DNA of 64,000 nt from Sphingobacterium multivorum (GCF_039511225.1 NZ_CP154261.1:4774001-4838000), one strand, 5' to 3'; counted from the stretch's first letter, positions 25,522 through 35,322 are shown. Translations and numbers: made by a program. Notes: generated by a model from the sequence alone, not told the origin.

Positions 25522-27912
25522 TGGATTAGCTTCATGCATAATTGCATACACTGTCTCGACAACATCATCAGAAGATGGCTTCGAGAAATAATCCCCATCG
25601 GAGCCATATGGCGGGCGATGTGCTTTTGCAGTCAGTGTTCTCGGCTGACTATCCAATAGATAGTAGCCATTTTGCTTCTCTAATATCTCTTGTAAGATGA
25701 AAGCTGAAGCCCCACCGGGCACATCCTCATCCACAATAAGTAGTTTATTTGTTTTCTTAAGCGATTCGGCACAAAGTTTTCCTTTGTCAAAAGGCTGCAA
25801 TGTTTGTGCATCAATAATTTCGATGAATATCCCCAAACGTTCCAATTCCACGGCCGCTTCTTCAACAACACGTAAAGTTGACCCATAGGATACCACCGTG
25901 ATATCCCGCCCCTCTTTCACACATTCGGCATAACCGATTGGCACCGTAAATTCACCAACATTTTCTGGTAGACGCTCTTTTAGACGATACCCATTCAGAC
26001 ATTCGACAACGATAGCAGGTTCGTCAGAGCGGAACAACGTATTGTACATACCTGCTGCCTGGGTCATATTACGCGGCACACATACATGCAGACCTCTCAA
26101 AGATCCTAAAATTACCGACATGGGCGATCCGGAATGCCATATACCTTCCAATCGATGGCCACGTGTACGAATAATTAATGGTGCTTTCTGACCTGCAAAG
26201 GTGCGATAACTCAAACTTGCCAAATCATCACTTGCTACTGTAATGCCATAAATTAAGTAATCCAGGTATTGAATCTCAGCAATTGGGCGAAGTCCACGGA
26301 TTGCCAAACCTAGTCCTTTTCCTATAATTGAATTCTCCCGAATACCAGTATCAAATACACGATGCACACCCAGCTTTTCTTGTAAACCCGCAAAACCTTG
26401 GTTCACATCCCCAATCTTACCGACATCCTCCCCAAACGCCAATAATCGTTCGTCACGTCGGAAGTTCTGTTCAAAACATAGATTCAAGACCTCACGTCCG
26501 TCGACCACTTTAGCTTCTTCACTGTAGACGGCAGGTACGACCGTCACATGAGCAGGTGAATCTACACCATCTGTAAATAATTTTGAATTATACCGTTTCT
26601 CATTCAGTTCCTGCTTCTCTTTGTACCAATTTAATAATTGCTGGCGCCCATCGCTATGCTGACCTTTAAGCTCATGCAATACCTTGCGAACCTGGCCATA
26701 AACTTCTTTCAAAGAAGGCTCAACCATCGATTGCAATTTCTTTGACGCAAAATCAGCCCGCTCATTTGGAATACCCTGAAGTAAATCAATAGCTTCCCGA
26801 GCTTCGATGCCCAACGTTTTAATATAATCGGCCCAAGCTCGTTTTTGTTCTTGACGAACATGGTCTTTAGCATGTTGATCCAATTGATCCAATTCTTCTG
26901 TGGTAGCAATACCAGAACTTACGATCCATTCTTTCATTTTCGCGATACAATCGAAGTCAGTCTCCCATTGCAGTCTTTCTTGCGATTTATACCGCTCGTG
27001 TGAACCTGAAGAAGAATGCCCTTGAGGTTGCGTCAACTCGGTCACATGAATCAAACATGGAATATGTTTCTCGCGAGCAATACGAGCGGCCTGTTCGTAG
27101 GTTTCACATAAGCCCGCATAATCCCATCCTCTCACTTTGAATATCTCGATTCCGTTTGTCAGATCTTCCTTCTGAAAACCTTTGAGGACTTCGGAGATAT
27201 CTCCTTTTGTTGTTTGAATTTCATTAGGCACAGATATCCCATACCCATCATCCCAAATGGAAATCACTGTCGGAATCTGGTGAACTCCTACGGCGTTAAT
27301 GACTTCAAAAAATACGCCTTCAGAAGTAGCTGCATTTCCGATAGTGCAGAATGCAACTTCATTTCCTTTATTTGAAAAATAAGATAGATAGTCTAAATTT
27401 CTATTCTGTTTATACAACTTAGAAGCCAGGCCCAAGCCCAGCAATCTGGCCATCTGACCGCCAGTGGTCGAAATATCTGAAAACGAGTTTTTCTGAACCA
27501 TTTGATCCAACCAGTTACCTTGGTCGTCCACAACACGCGTGGCAAAATGGCAGTTCATTTGCCTTCCTGCAGAAGAAGGATCTGCCTCAACATCGGGATG
27601 GGCATATAATTGAGAGAAAAAATGGTAGACATCACTGATGCCAGAAGCAAATATAAATGTTTGGTCACGGTAATATCCCGACCGCCAGTCCCCATTTCTG
27701 AAAACTTTAGCCATCGCGATTTGTGCCAATTCTTTTCCATCGCCAAAAATACCAAACTTAGCCTTACCTGTAAGCACTTCTTTACGTCCCAATAAACTCA
27801 CGTAACGACTTTCTAAGGCAGTTCGATAATCATTCACAATAATCTTTTTGAACTCGTCAAAGCTCAAAGTGGAAATAGATTCATTGTTTTGGTCAAATGC
27901 AGTATCAAACAT
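25498..27912 (-). CDS. 2-oxo acid dehydrogenase E1 component, alpha and beta subunits fused
   Basis: 804-residue thiamine-diphosphate enzyme that decarboxylates a 2-oxo acid and passes the acyl group to an E2 lipoyl protein. The first half (to about residue 420) is the alpha part, the second half (from about 465; FGEDVGKIGDVNQGFAGL, FDTGIRENSIIGKGLGLAIRGLRPIAEIQYLDY) is the beta part with the transketolase-like pyrimidine and C-terminal domains. Branched-chain or pyruvate substrates are both possible; the alpha part looks closest to branched-chain E1 of Bacteroidetes. The cofactor motif usually written GDG...NN reads GNAATSEG...WDDGYGIS. No E2 or E3 gene is nearby. Confidence 0.9.
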   Translation of the reverse strand: MFDTAFDQNNESISTLSFDEFKKIIVNDYRTALESRYVSLLGRKEVLTGKAKFGIFGDGKELAQIAMAKVFRNGDWRSGYYRDQTFIFASGISDVYHFFSQLYAHPDVEADPSSAGRQMNCHFATRVVDDQGNWLDQMVQKNSFSDISTTGGQMARLLGLGLASKLYKQNRNLDYLSYFSNKGNEVAFCTIGNAATSEGVFFEVINAVGVHQIPTVISIWDDGYGISVPNEIQTTKGDISEVLKGFQKEDLTNGIEIFKVRGWDYAGLCETYEQAARIAREKHIPCLIHVTELTQPQGHSSSGSHERYKSQERLQWETDFDCIAKMKEWIVSSGIATTEELDQLDQHAKDHVRQEQKRAWADYIKTLGIEAREAIDLLQGIPNERADFASKKLQSMVEPSLKEVYGQVRKVLHELKGQHSDGRQQLLNWYKEKQELNEKRYNSKLFTDGVDSPAHVTVVPAVYSEEAKVVDGREVLNLCFEQNFRRDERLLAFGEDVGKIGDVNQGFAGLQEKLGVHRVFDTGIRENSIIGKGLGLAIRGLRPIAEIQYLDYLIYGITVASDDLASLSYRTFAGQKAPLIIRTRGHRLEGIWHSGSPMSVILGSLRGLHVCVPRNMTQAAGMYNTLFRSDEPAIVVECLNGYRLKERLPENVGEFTVPIGYAECVKEGRDITVVSYGSTLRVVEEAAVELERLGIFIEIIDAQTLQPFDKGKLCAESLKKTNKLLIVDEDVPGGASAFILQEILEKQNGYYLLDSQPRTLTAKAHRPPYGSDGDYFSKPSSDDVVETVYAIMHEANPEKYPSMF

Positions 27913-28113
27913 ATTCTTTTTTGTTTCAACAAATTTAACAAAAATATTATTCTATATAATTGGTGTTTATCAAATAAATTGATAATCAATAATTCAGATT
28001 TGAAATAGAATATTCTAATTTCTCAAATTAGTACTTTTTGACAAAAAATCCTAATTTTTACAGATTTTTAATTCCAATCAGCAGGCAAAAACACCATTGT
28101 CCTTTTTAATTTT

Positions 28114-28121
28114 TATTTTTG
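28114..28121 (+). promoter_or_regulatory. -7 box of the DEAD-box helicase gene
   Basis: TATTTTTG matches TAnnTTTG. It lies 19 bases before the TTG start at 28140 and overlaps a possible earlier TTG start at 28119, which argues for the later start. Confidence 0.4.
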
Positions 28122-28139
28122 GGTTTTACATTCATTATT

Positions 28140-29330
28140 TTGAATTTTTCAGCACTTAAACTCGATAAAATCCTTATCGCTAATCTTGAAAAACAAAAGC
28201 TTTCTTCGCTTACACCTATTCAAGAAATAGCTATCCCCGCCATTTTAGAAGGTAGAGACTGTTTGGCTATTGCCCCAACCGGCACGGGAAAAACGGAGGC
28301 TTTCGCCGTCCCTATTATTCAGCGCTTACGAACCAAGATTATCCCAGATCACTTATCGGTCCTTATACTCCTTCCTACACGCGAACTTTGTATACAGACC
28401 AAACAGCGCTTATCGGCGCTTATCGATGGAATGGAGTTGACTATCGCCAGCTTCTATGGTGGCGGAACTTATGAAAGTCAACTCGACGTTTATCCGAAAG
28501 CCCAGATGGTCCTTGCGACTCCAGGACGTTTGCTGGATTTTATTGAACAAGGCATTATCGATCTAAAAACGATAGATATCCTGGTGATCGATGAATTCGA
28601 TCAATTGTTAGATCTCGGTTTCACGAAAGAAATCAATAAAATCATCAGCACATTGCCTGCTGAGAGACAAACCATTTTCAGTTCAGCTACGAAAACCCCT
28701 GAAATCGAAAAAATTGTTCGAAAAAGATTAAATACCCCTGTTGAGATCAACTTAGAAACAACAGCCAAAAAGGATCAAATAGAAGAATCTGTCCTCTATG
28801 TTGATAAAAATGATAAAAAGACCCTTCTGCGTTATCTCCTTGAAAACCGTATTGCACAGCAAGTAATCGTTTTCACGCGAACAGTTCATGCTGTCGAACG
28901 CATCGCAACAGATTTAGATCGAAATGGCATTTCTTGCTCGGCATTATATGGCGATATAGCACAGCAAAAACGAGAAGAGATTATTGCTAAATTCAGACAA
29001 AAAGAGGTACGTGTATTAATTGCGACGGACCTTTTGGCTCGAGGGGTAGATTTTCCGAACCTAGAAGCTATCATCAACTACGAAATTCCGGATTCCGACG
29101 AGCTCTATACGCATCGAATCGGTCGAACAGGTCGTTCGGAAGCAGAGGGAAAAGCATTTACCTTTTGCGATGCGGAGGACAATGAAAAGTGGATAAAATT
29201 ACAGTTATCCTTAAAACGGCAAATTAAAATTGACGATCAACATCCTTATTTATTGAGCTGGGAGAAAATGCGTTCTAGCAGCCAAAACAATCAACGAAAA
29301 GGCGGTTCGAAATCAAGAAAACGTCGTTAA
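28140..29330 (+). CDS. DEAD-box family ATP-dependent RNA helicase
   Basis: 396-residue RNA helicase. Motifs in order: Q motif LTPIQ, Walker A APTGTGKTEAF, PTREL, ATPGRLLD, motif II VIDEFDQLL (DEFD instead of DEAD), SSAT, ATDLLARGVDF, and HRIGRTGRSEAEG. A basic Ser/Gly/Arg/Lys tail follows. The chosen start is a TTG at 28140, giving LNFSALKLDKILIANLEKQ at the N-terminus as in RhlE-like proteins; an in-frame TTG at 28119 coincides with the -7 box. RNA substrate unknown (ribosome assembly or mRNA turnover are typical). Confidence 0.92.
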   Translation: MNFSALKLDKILIANLEKQKLSSLTPIQEIAIPAILEGRDCLAIAPTGTGKTEAFAVPIIQRLRTKIIPDHLSVLILLPTRELCIQTKQRLSALIDGMELTIASFYGGGTYESQLDVYPKAQMVLATPGRLLDFIEQGIIDLKTIDILVIDEFDQLLDLGFTKEINKIISTLPAERQTIFSSATKTPEIEKIVRKRLNTPVEINLETTAKKDQIEESVLYVDKNDKKTLLRYLLENRIAQQVIVFTRTVHAVERIATDLDRNGISCSALYGDIAQQKREEIIAKFRQKEVRVLIATDLLARGVDFPNLEAIINYEIPDSDELYTHRIGRTGRSEAEGKAFTFCDAEDNEKWIKLQLSLKRQIKIDDQHPYLLSWEKMRSSSQNNQRKGGSKSRKRR

Positions 29331-29382
29331 TTAATAAATATTCTTTTACTTTTACCAGCAAATCAAAAAATCACAATCCGAG

Positions 29383-30129
29383 ATGAGTACAATACATTTA
29401 TTTGACGATAGCAACAATGCGAATGATAATCGTTTGGGAGACCTGGAAAAAACGATTATAATAAATAGCCTGATGGAAGTTCCCTTTGAAGAGCGGGATG
29501 AAGAGTGGCGTGATATTTTTCTGGCTAATATTGCTGAATGCACCTTAAAATTAGCAGAAACAGAAGTGGTTGTTGGTCCTGATGGGTTCCCCTATTTTCA
29601 ACTCGAAAGTGTTCCGAAAGATCAGAACTTTCAGGCCTTTGTCATTAAAAATCGGCTGAAGGATTACGTGTTGCCAAAAGGTTTTGGTATTGCTATCAAT
29701 ACACAAAATGAAAACCCCGACTGGGTATTCACCTACGGCGACTTAGTTAACTACTTTTTAAACGGAGAGTTTTATACAGATGATAGTGTTTTCTCAAAGA
29801 AAAATGAACAAACGATTATCGGTCAAGATGAAGAAATATTAGTGGGGCAACCTGCCGAGACCATTCTTCCACAGGCTGTCCGCAACCAATTACGTGAATT
29901 TTTGGATTATTATGGCGTAAAGAATGCAAAGGTGATGCTCATTGCGCGTAATTATAAAGATGAAGAAAATGCTTCACAAGATTTGGCATTCAATATCGCT
30001 GCGAACCAATTCAGGACTGAAAAAGAATTCACCAACATCATGGAAGCAATTGGCTGGTTTCTTCCGAGACATTATTCTTATATCGGATTGGATGAATTTG
30101 CAGTAGACAATGGTTTTATGCCACTGTAA
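29383..30129 (+). CDS. Conserved hypothetical protein
   Basis: 248 residues, acidic, with no signal peptide or membrane segment, so probably cytosolic. I do not recognise a named domain. Distinct portions are an N-terminal helical part (residues about 15-60), a central strand-rich part with GPDGFPYFQLE and GFGIAINTQNENPDWVFTYGD, and a C-terminal part LREFLDYYGVKNAKVMLIARN. It lies 52 bases after the helicase and 38 bases before a Nudix hydrolase, probably in one transcript. Its length and codon use look like a real gene. Confidence 0.8.
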   Translation: MSTIHLFDDSNNANDNRLGDLEKTIIINSLMEVPFEERDEEWRDIFLANIAECTLKLAETEVVVGPDGFPYFQLESVPKDQNFQAFVIKNRLKDYVLPKGFGIAINTQNENPDWVFTYGDLVNYFLNGEFYTDDSVFSKKNEQTIIGQDEEILVGQPAETILPQAVRNQLREFLDYYGVKNAKVMLIARNYKDEENASQDLAFNIAANQFRTEKEFTNIMEAIGWFLPRHYSYIGLDEFAVDNGFMPL

Positions 30130-30167
30130 AAGACAGAAACTAAAATATATACAAACATAATTAATCC

Positions 30168-30623
30168 ATGTTTCCATTTAACGTAAGAGTGTACGGAATA
30201 TTGATCAATGAAAATCAAGAGGTATTGATCAGCGACGAAAGAACGGAAAATGTTTCATTTACCAAATTCCCTGGTGGGGGCTTAGAATACGGGGAAGGCT
30301 TATTGGATGCTTTGATCCGGGAGTATCAGGAAGAATGTGCTTTTGACATTGCTGTGGTTAAACATATTTACACCACAGACTTTTATGAGAAATCAAGTTT
30401 TAACGATAGCCAAATCATATCGATTTACTATCAGGTCAAGAATACCTCAGCTATTCAGATCAGAACGACTACCAAAGCCTTTGACTTCGATCCTGATCAG
30501 AAACCTGAAGATAACAAGCTTCAGTCTTTTCGATGGGTACCGATTGAATCGGTGTTAACGGAAGATTTGACCTTCAAAACAGATCAGATCGCCTGGGAAG
30601 AATTCTTAAAAACGGTCAAATAA
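30168..30623 (+). CDS. Nudix hydrolase
   Basis: 151-residue Nudix protein, which hydrolyses nucleoside diphosphates linked to another moiety. The Nudix box GGGLEYGEGLLDALIREYQEECAF fits Gx5Ex7REUxEExGU except that Ala replaces the last Gly; the metal-binding Glu residues are intact. Substrate not predictable. Follows the hypothetical gene closely. Confidence 0.88.
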   Translation: MFPFNVRVYGILINENQEVLISDERTENVSFTKFPGGGLEYGEGLLDALIREYQEECAFDIAVVKHIYTTDFYEKSSFNDSQIISIYYQVKNTSAIQIRTTTKAFDFDPDQKPEDNKLQSFRWVPIESVLTEDLTFKTDQIAWEEFLKTVK

Positions 30624-30652
30624 TAATAATTTTTCAATTTTCATCATTTTTA

Positions 30653-30683
30653 TTTGTATTTAAAAAATAAAGACATATCTTTA
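30653..30683 (+). promoter_or_regulatory. Promoter of a candidate small gene or RNA
   Basis: TTTG (30653-30656), 19 bases, TATCTTTA (30676-30683; one mismatch to TAnnTTTG). It points at the 44-codon frame that begins 9 bases later. Confidence 0.5.
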
Positions 30684-30692
30684 CGTAAACCA

Positions 30693-30827
30693 ATGGAAAT
30701 ACTTGATTTTTTTAAAGTATTGACCTTAATAATTACATTTTATTATTTATTTGACATCTCGCATGTGACGAGGAATAAAAGTAGAGGAGCGTGGGATGAG
30801 ACATACATTGGTTTATTGAATTTGTAA
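30693..30827 (+). CDS. Candidate 44-residue membrane-type small protein
   Basis: ATG at 30693 to TAA at 30825-30827. The predicted peptide has a hydrophobic stretch FFKVLTLIITFYYLF (residues about 6-20) followed by a charged segment HVTRNKSRGAWDETY. It begins right after a good promoter and is followed at 30871-30891 by a hairpin, so a discrete transcript of roughly 210 bases is likely. I recognise no homologue; the alternative is a non-coding small RNA. Confidence 0.4.
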   Translation: MEILDFFKVLTLIITFYYLFDISHVTRNKSRGAWDETYIGLLNL

Positions 30828-30870
30828 ATTCCTAGTCCTATAGGTTTTTTAATAGTTAGTGTGATTTTAT

Positions 30871-30900
30871 GGCGATACTCCCCGTATCGCCTTATTTATT
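30871..30900. terminator. Hairpin between the small gene and the methyltransferase
   Basis: GGCGATAC (30871-30878) pairs with GTATCGCC (30884-30891), 5-base loop; AT-rich on both sides (TTATTTATTTT after it). May end the small transcript on the plus strand and the methyltransferase transcript on the minus strand. Confidence 0.55.
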
Positions 30901-30919
30901 TTACACTTTTTTCCAGCCC

Positions 30920-31633
30920 CTATTTGAATCCCATATAAGAAGCAAAACAAAGGTTTTTATGTAAAACATCAACATTTTTAAAGCCAACTTGTGTCAATAA
31001 GTTGAGTTGATAAATCAGCGATCTTGGTGTATCTTCGTGTTCAATATAGTCAAAAACATGATCACGGTACTGTTCATCCTTCAGGCTAGTTAAGTATTCA
31101 CCATATTTTTCTCTATAAATTAATTTTTGAAGCTGTTCATTATTTTGCTCAATCAAATCAAAAATCCACACACTTCCCCCGGTTCTCAATAAGCGGAACA
31201 GCTTGCCAAACGCATTTTCCCAATCTTTATCATCTCGAAGATGATGTAAAACGGATGTTGCGATGATGACGTCAAATTTGTCTTCTTCCAAAGCAGCCGT
31301 ACGAAAGTCGCCTTTAATCAAATGAATCTCTCCGTTGGTCAATTTTCCAACGCGTTCCTTTGCCCTATTTAACATGGGCTGGCTCAAGTCCAACAGACTA
31401 ACATTTGGATTAGACTCCAATTTTTGCAATAGTTTTACGTCGTAATTGCCAGCCCCACATCCAATATCCAATATATTTTGAGCGTCTGGATAAAGACTGA
31501 CAATGGCGTCCGTAATTAGCTCCATGTTCCATACCGCATCCAATGTGGTTGCTTGACCGGTTTCTAAATTTGAGAACCGTTCGACATCATTGTCAAACCG
31601 TGTTTCAATCTCCTGTAGTGTAGCTTTGTTCAT
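30920..31633 (-). CDS. SAM-dependent methyltransferase (class I)
   Basis: 237 residues with a Rossmann-type methyltransferase fold: SAM-binding motif I ILDIGCGAGNYDVKLL, acidic loop VSLLDLSQPML, motif IV FDVIIATSVLHHL. Resembles small-molecule methyltransferases; the substrate is unknown. It is divergent from the LysR gene (170 bases apart), a layout that often means the LysR protein controls the neighbour. Confidence 0.87.
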   Translation of the reverse strand: MNKATLQEIETRFDNDVERFSNLETGQATTLDAVWNMELITDAIVSLYPDAQNILDIGCGAGNYDVKLLQKLESNPNVSLLDLSQPMLNRAKERVGKLTNGEIHLIKGDFRTAALEEDKFDVIIATSVLHHLRDDKDWENAFGKLFRLLRTGGSVWIFDLIEQNNEQLQKLIYREKYGEYLTSLKDEQYRDHVFDYIEHEDTPRSLIYQLNLLTQVGFKNVDVLHKNLCFASYMGFK

Positions 31634-31803
31634 CTGTAAATTATTATTTTCTAGAGTTCAGATAGATTCCCCTGCGCAGCAGTATCGTAGACTGTCTGGC
31701 CGGGCGTATTTCATCCATTAATTTTTAATAATTTAAAGGTAGGACTAACTGGAATTCATTAAAAATATTTATTTTGTCATCAATTCATACCAAAAAAGTA
31801 TCG

Positions 31804-32685
31804 ATGGAAATCCGACATCTCATTTATTTCAAAACAGTAGCCGAAGAGCTTCATTTTGGCCGAGCAGCAGAACGCTTATTTATGTCCCAGCCCCCATTAA
31901 GCCGGCAGATTAAAGATCTAGAAGACGAATTGGGTGTTATTCTTTTCTTCCGGACCAACAAACGCGTCGAGCTAACTGAAGCAGGTAAATACTTTTTGGA
32001 GGAAGTGGTAGAGATTCTGCAGAACATAGAGCACAGCAAAACGATCACCAAACAGATTCACAACAATATCTCTGGAGAATTCAAACTGGGCTATATCAGT
32101 TCAACACCAAAAAAGATGCTTGCCACAGTATTGAAGCAAATTCAACACAAATTTCCATACTTACGGGTTAGTCTTTTTGAAACTTCGACACAGAAGCAAA
32201 AGCTGGCGTTGGAAAATGGAAAATTGGATCTAGGCATCATGCGCGCTCCAATTTATTCAAATGAATTGCTGACCACTCCTCTTTTCGAAGACCCTATGGT
32301 GATTGTAGGTCATTCACAGGTGGAATTTAATGCGATCAACTTTTTTAATGAAAGTTTCATTTCTTTCAATCAGAAATACGCCTCCGAATATCACCGGCTT
32401 GTTATTAATACCTGTAATCGCATGGGCTTCGAACCTAAGATTGTACACCAGAGCAATTCGATGTCTTCCATTCTTGAGTTGGTGTCACAAGGTTTGGGCC
32501 TGGCAGTCGTCCCCTATTCCACCATCAAACAATACCCGCATTTAAACCTAAAAATCATGAAGCTTGAGGATATGGATAGCAAAACAGAAGTGATCCTGGT
32601 CTCTAATATAAAAAGTAAAAACAGTGCATTAGGCGAATTTATAGCCTGTATCCAGAAAGAGTATATTGATTTCAATGCGTCCTAA
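31804..32685 (+). CDS. LysR-family transcriptional regulator
   Basis: 293 residues. N-terminal helix-turn-helix MEIRHLIYFKTVAEELHFGRAAERL followed by QPPLSRQIKDLEDELG; the C-terminal part is the two-lobed effector-binding domain, with a benzoate/chloromuconate-regulator flavour (SQGLGLAVVPYS). The ATG at 31804 gives the canonical LysR start; an in-frame TTG at 31774 would add ten unconserved residues. Divergent from the methyltransferase gene, its most likely target besides itself. Confidence 0.92.
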   Translation: MEIRHLIYFKTVAEELHFGRAAERLFMSQPPLSRQIKDLEDELGVILFFRTNKRVELTEAGKYFLEEVVEILQNIEHSKTITKQIHNNISGEFKLGYISSTPKKMLATVLKQIQHKFPYLRVSLFETSTQKQKLALENGKLDLGIMRAPIYSNELLTTPLFEDPMVIVGHSQVEFNAINFFNESFISFNQKYASEYHRLVINTCNRMGFEPKIVHQSNSMSSILELVSQGLGLAVVPYSTIKQYPHLNLKIMKLEDMDSKTEVILVSNIKSKNSALGEFIACIQKEYIDFNAS

Positions 32686-32711
32686 AGGGGCATCTATTGA
32701 AATTCCAGCAT

Positions 32712-32748
32712 AAAAAAAGGAGTCAGCATGTTGCTGACTCCTTTTTTT
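32712..32748. terminator. Bidirectional terminator between lysR and the TonB-dependent receptor
   Basis: AAAAAGGAGTCAGCA pairs with TGCTGACTCCTTTTT (15 bp) with T- and A-runs on the two outer sides, positioned between convergent genes. Confidence 0.9.
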
Positions 32749-32766
32749 ATGGATCGAAGAGCAATA

Positions 32767-35283
32767 TTACCTCTTCTCGAATTTATAAGCCAATGTTGCC
32801 ATAAAACTACGCGGTGGAATCGGATTCACACTATAGTTTTCATGGATATAATAATTAAACGCGTTGGTAATATTGGATAATTTACCCAAAATACTCCAGT
32901 TTTTATAAGCATAACCAGCGGAGAAATCTATGGTCGTAAATGGACTAACGGAGATCAGACGATTGAGACCATCGCGTACATTGATCTTAGTATTATTCCA
33001 ACCTGCATTACGTCGACCTGTATAAAATGCGGAAAAACCTAATTTCAGTCCCTTAACTGTCCCATTTTGAATGGTATAAAACACGGTTCCATTAGCCGTA
33101 TGTGCTGTGGTTCCTACCAGACGTACATTTTCTTCGTTTCCAGAAATTTCAGTCACTTTCTCCTTACCATCAACGATGGTTGTATAACTTGAAATCGGAT
33201 TAGTTTCGGTATAACGCATATAATTGTAGGAATAACCTGCAATTACATTCAGTCCTGGAAGTAAGGTTCCAGTAACATCAACTTCCAATCCGCTTGAAGC
33301 CGTCTTTCCAGAAAATTCTTTCATATTTGCATCGCTATTGCTTGTTCCATTCGGAAGCACCAATAACTGTTGGGCAAAGCGATTGTTGTTAATTCTATAC
33401 CAAGCAACATTTGCGGATAACCTACCGCTGAAAAAGTCATTTTTCACACCGGCCTCATACTGATCGATGATGGAGGGAGCCATCGGTTGGTAATTCACAT
33501 CATATCCCGAATTCGATGTAAAGTTATTCGCATAAGTGACATAGACACTTGATGAGCGGATCGGCTGATAGATCAATCCAAATTTAGGCGACCATGCTTT
33601 ATCCACTTTTGCTCCAATCGGATTTTTTTGACCATCTAGATTAATAATCTCTTCCGATTGATTCGTCGCATAAGTATACTTCTCCGAATTCGGTGTACGC
33701 TGATACGTGTAGCGAATACCAGCCAACACTTTAAATTGTTCAGTAACTTCTATTAGGTCCTGAAAAAATACGCCATAACGGAAGATATCCGTCGTTGTTT
33801 TGGTCAATAAATCCGCTTGTGGCATATCTGTCCGAAGTCCATTTCCCGAAGCCAAATGCTGCGCAGTTTGCGAGGGATTAAAGACATAAATAGAATCGTA
33901 TACACCGCCCACATTTTTAGAGGCATCAATTTTATAGGCATACGCATTTGAATGCGACTGATCGGCATCTGCTCCCACCAAGATCTTATGCTTGATCGCC
34001 CCTGTTTTTACAGTTCCTGTTAGATTCAATTGCTGATTGGCTGTAAACTCATTTGATTTGGATCGGGTTAAATTCCGTGGAGCAATTCCATTTTTATTCG
34101 CTTGAATCCGATCTGATCCATAGTAATCACGATCGTAGGTTTGGTAACTTGCTATTGCGTTTAAATTCCATGAATCATTAAACTTATGGTTCAAATTGAT
34201 CTGCCCGTTTGAGGTATTTGTTCTGTTGAAAGCAAAAGGCACATTCATAAAAGTGTTTCTTCCAACTTCATTATTCAACTTACCATCCACGGTCCCCATT
34301 CCAAAGTCCGGCGTAAAATCACTTTTTAAGTAATCGAATGTAAAGTTGAGATCAGTTTTATCGGATATTTTATATAAAACAGAAGGATTTACATATGTAC
34401 GTTTTGATGTGACCTGATCCCTAAAGCTACCCGCTTTTTCATAAGTTCCGATAACCCGGAATGCAACCTTATTGGAGATTGGACCATACACATCTACTGT
34501 TGGTTTATAAAAGTCATAACTTCCTACACGCATTGACGCTTCGCCTCCATAATAAAATTTAGGCTTTTTCGTCACTAGGTTTACAACGGCCCCACCAGAC
34601 ACACCGCCATACAACAAAGCAGAACTTCCTTTTAAAATCTCGACAGATTCTAAGGTGCTCGCCTCAATCGAACCTCCATTATTGGTTCGCGCGCCATTCT
34701 TAAATATATTATTCCCGCCTAAGCTATAGCCCCTTGCGTAAAAATTTTCGTTGACCCCACCACGGTTCGCTCCCATCGCGACACCGTTTGCATTTTTTAG
34801 CGCGTCGCTCAGGCGATTAACCTGTTGATCCGCAATTACCTGTTCGTTTATAATTTGTACACTCTGCGGCAAATCCCGGTCGATAATCCCTGCTTTACCC
34901 ACATTCACTGTTTTGCTATTGTGCGAGTTGTAGCCCACGACTTCCACTTGTTCCAATTGAGATTCAGAAATATTCAAAGCAACATTCACGGCCGTCGCCT
35001 TTCCATTTTTAACCTCTATAGTACGCTCCTCGACTCCATTTCCGATACTTTTGATCCGAATAGTATAGGTTCCATCCGGAAGATTAGAGAAATGGAAGCT
35101 TCCATCACCTGAAGTCGAAGTAGACCTGCCTAAAGAAACTATGGTTACTGTAGCCGATTCAATTGGTGCACCATCTTTGGTTTTAACACGGCCATGTATC
35201 CCCTTACTTTGCGCCGATGCGTCCAAATGAATTGCTCCTACCAATCCTAGACTTAAAACAAGTCCTAGAAAAGTTCTTTTCAT
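32767..35283 (-). CDS. TonB-dependent outer-membrane receptor (siderophore type)
   Basis: 838-residue outer-membrane importer powered by TonB. Signal peptide (MKRTFLGLVLSLGLVGAIHL, cleavage after DASA), an N-terminal carboxypeptidase-regulatory-like domain (KGIHGRVKTKDGAPIESATVTIVS to about residue 105), a plug (LPQSVQIINEQVIADQQVNRLSDALKNANGV, FYARGYS), and a long beta-barrel ending in LAYKFEKR with the terminal aromatic/basic pattern. Plug motifs resemble ferric-hydroxamate receptors, so a siderophore is the likely ligand. The ATG at 35283 is chosen because it starts the signal peptide. A TATGTTTG -7 box lies at 35323-35330 on the minus strand. I see no Fur box. Confidence 0.93.
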   Translation of the reverse strand: MKRTFLGLVLSLGLVGAIHLDASAQSKGIHGRVKTKDGAPIESATVTIVSLGRSTSTSGDGSFHFSNLPDGTYTIRIKSIGNGVEERTIEVKNGKATAVNVALNISESQLEQVEVVGYNSHNSKTVNVGKAGIIDRDLPQSVQIINEQVIADQQVNRLSDALKNANGVAMGANRGGVNENFYARGYSLGGNNIFKNGARTNNGGSIEASTLESVEILKGSSALLYGGVSGGAVVNLVTKKPKFYYGGEASMRVGSYDFYKPTVDVYGPISNKVAFRVIGTYEKAGSFRDQVTSKRTYVNPSVLYKISDKTDLNFTFDYLKSDFTPDFGMGTVDGKLNNEVGRNTFMNVPFAFNRTNTSNGQINLNHKFNDSWNLNAIASYQTYDRDYYGSDRIQANKNGIAPRNLTRSKSNEFTANQQLNLTGTVKTGAIKHKILVGADADQSHSNAYAYKIDASKNVGGVYDSIYVFNPSQTAQHLASGNGLRTDMPQADLLTKTTTDIFRYGVFFQDLIEVTEQFKVLAGIRYTYQRTPNSEKYTYATNQSEEIINLDGQKNPIGAKVDKAWSPKFGLIYQPIRSSSVYVTYANNFTSNSGYDVNYQPMAPSIIDQYEAGVKNDFFSGRLSANVAWYRINNNRFAQQLLVLPNGTSNSDANMKEFSGKTASSGLEVDVTGTLLPGLNVIAGYSYNYMRYTETNPISSYTTIVDGKEKVTEISGNEENVRLVGTTAHTANGTVFYTIQNGTVKGLKLGFSAFYTGRRNAGWNNTKINVRDGLNRLISVSPFTTIDFSAGYAYKNWSILGKLSNITNAFNYYIHENYSVNPIPPRSFMATLAYKFEKR

Positions 35284-35322
35284 GTTAATAAATTGTGAGT
35301 TCGTAAAAATTATTTGTCGGCG

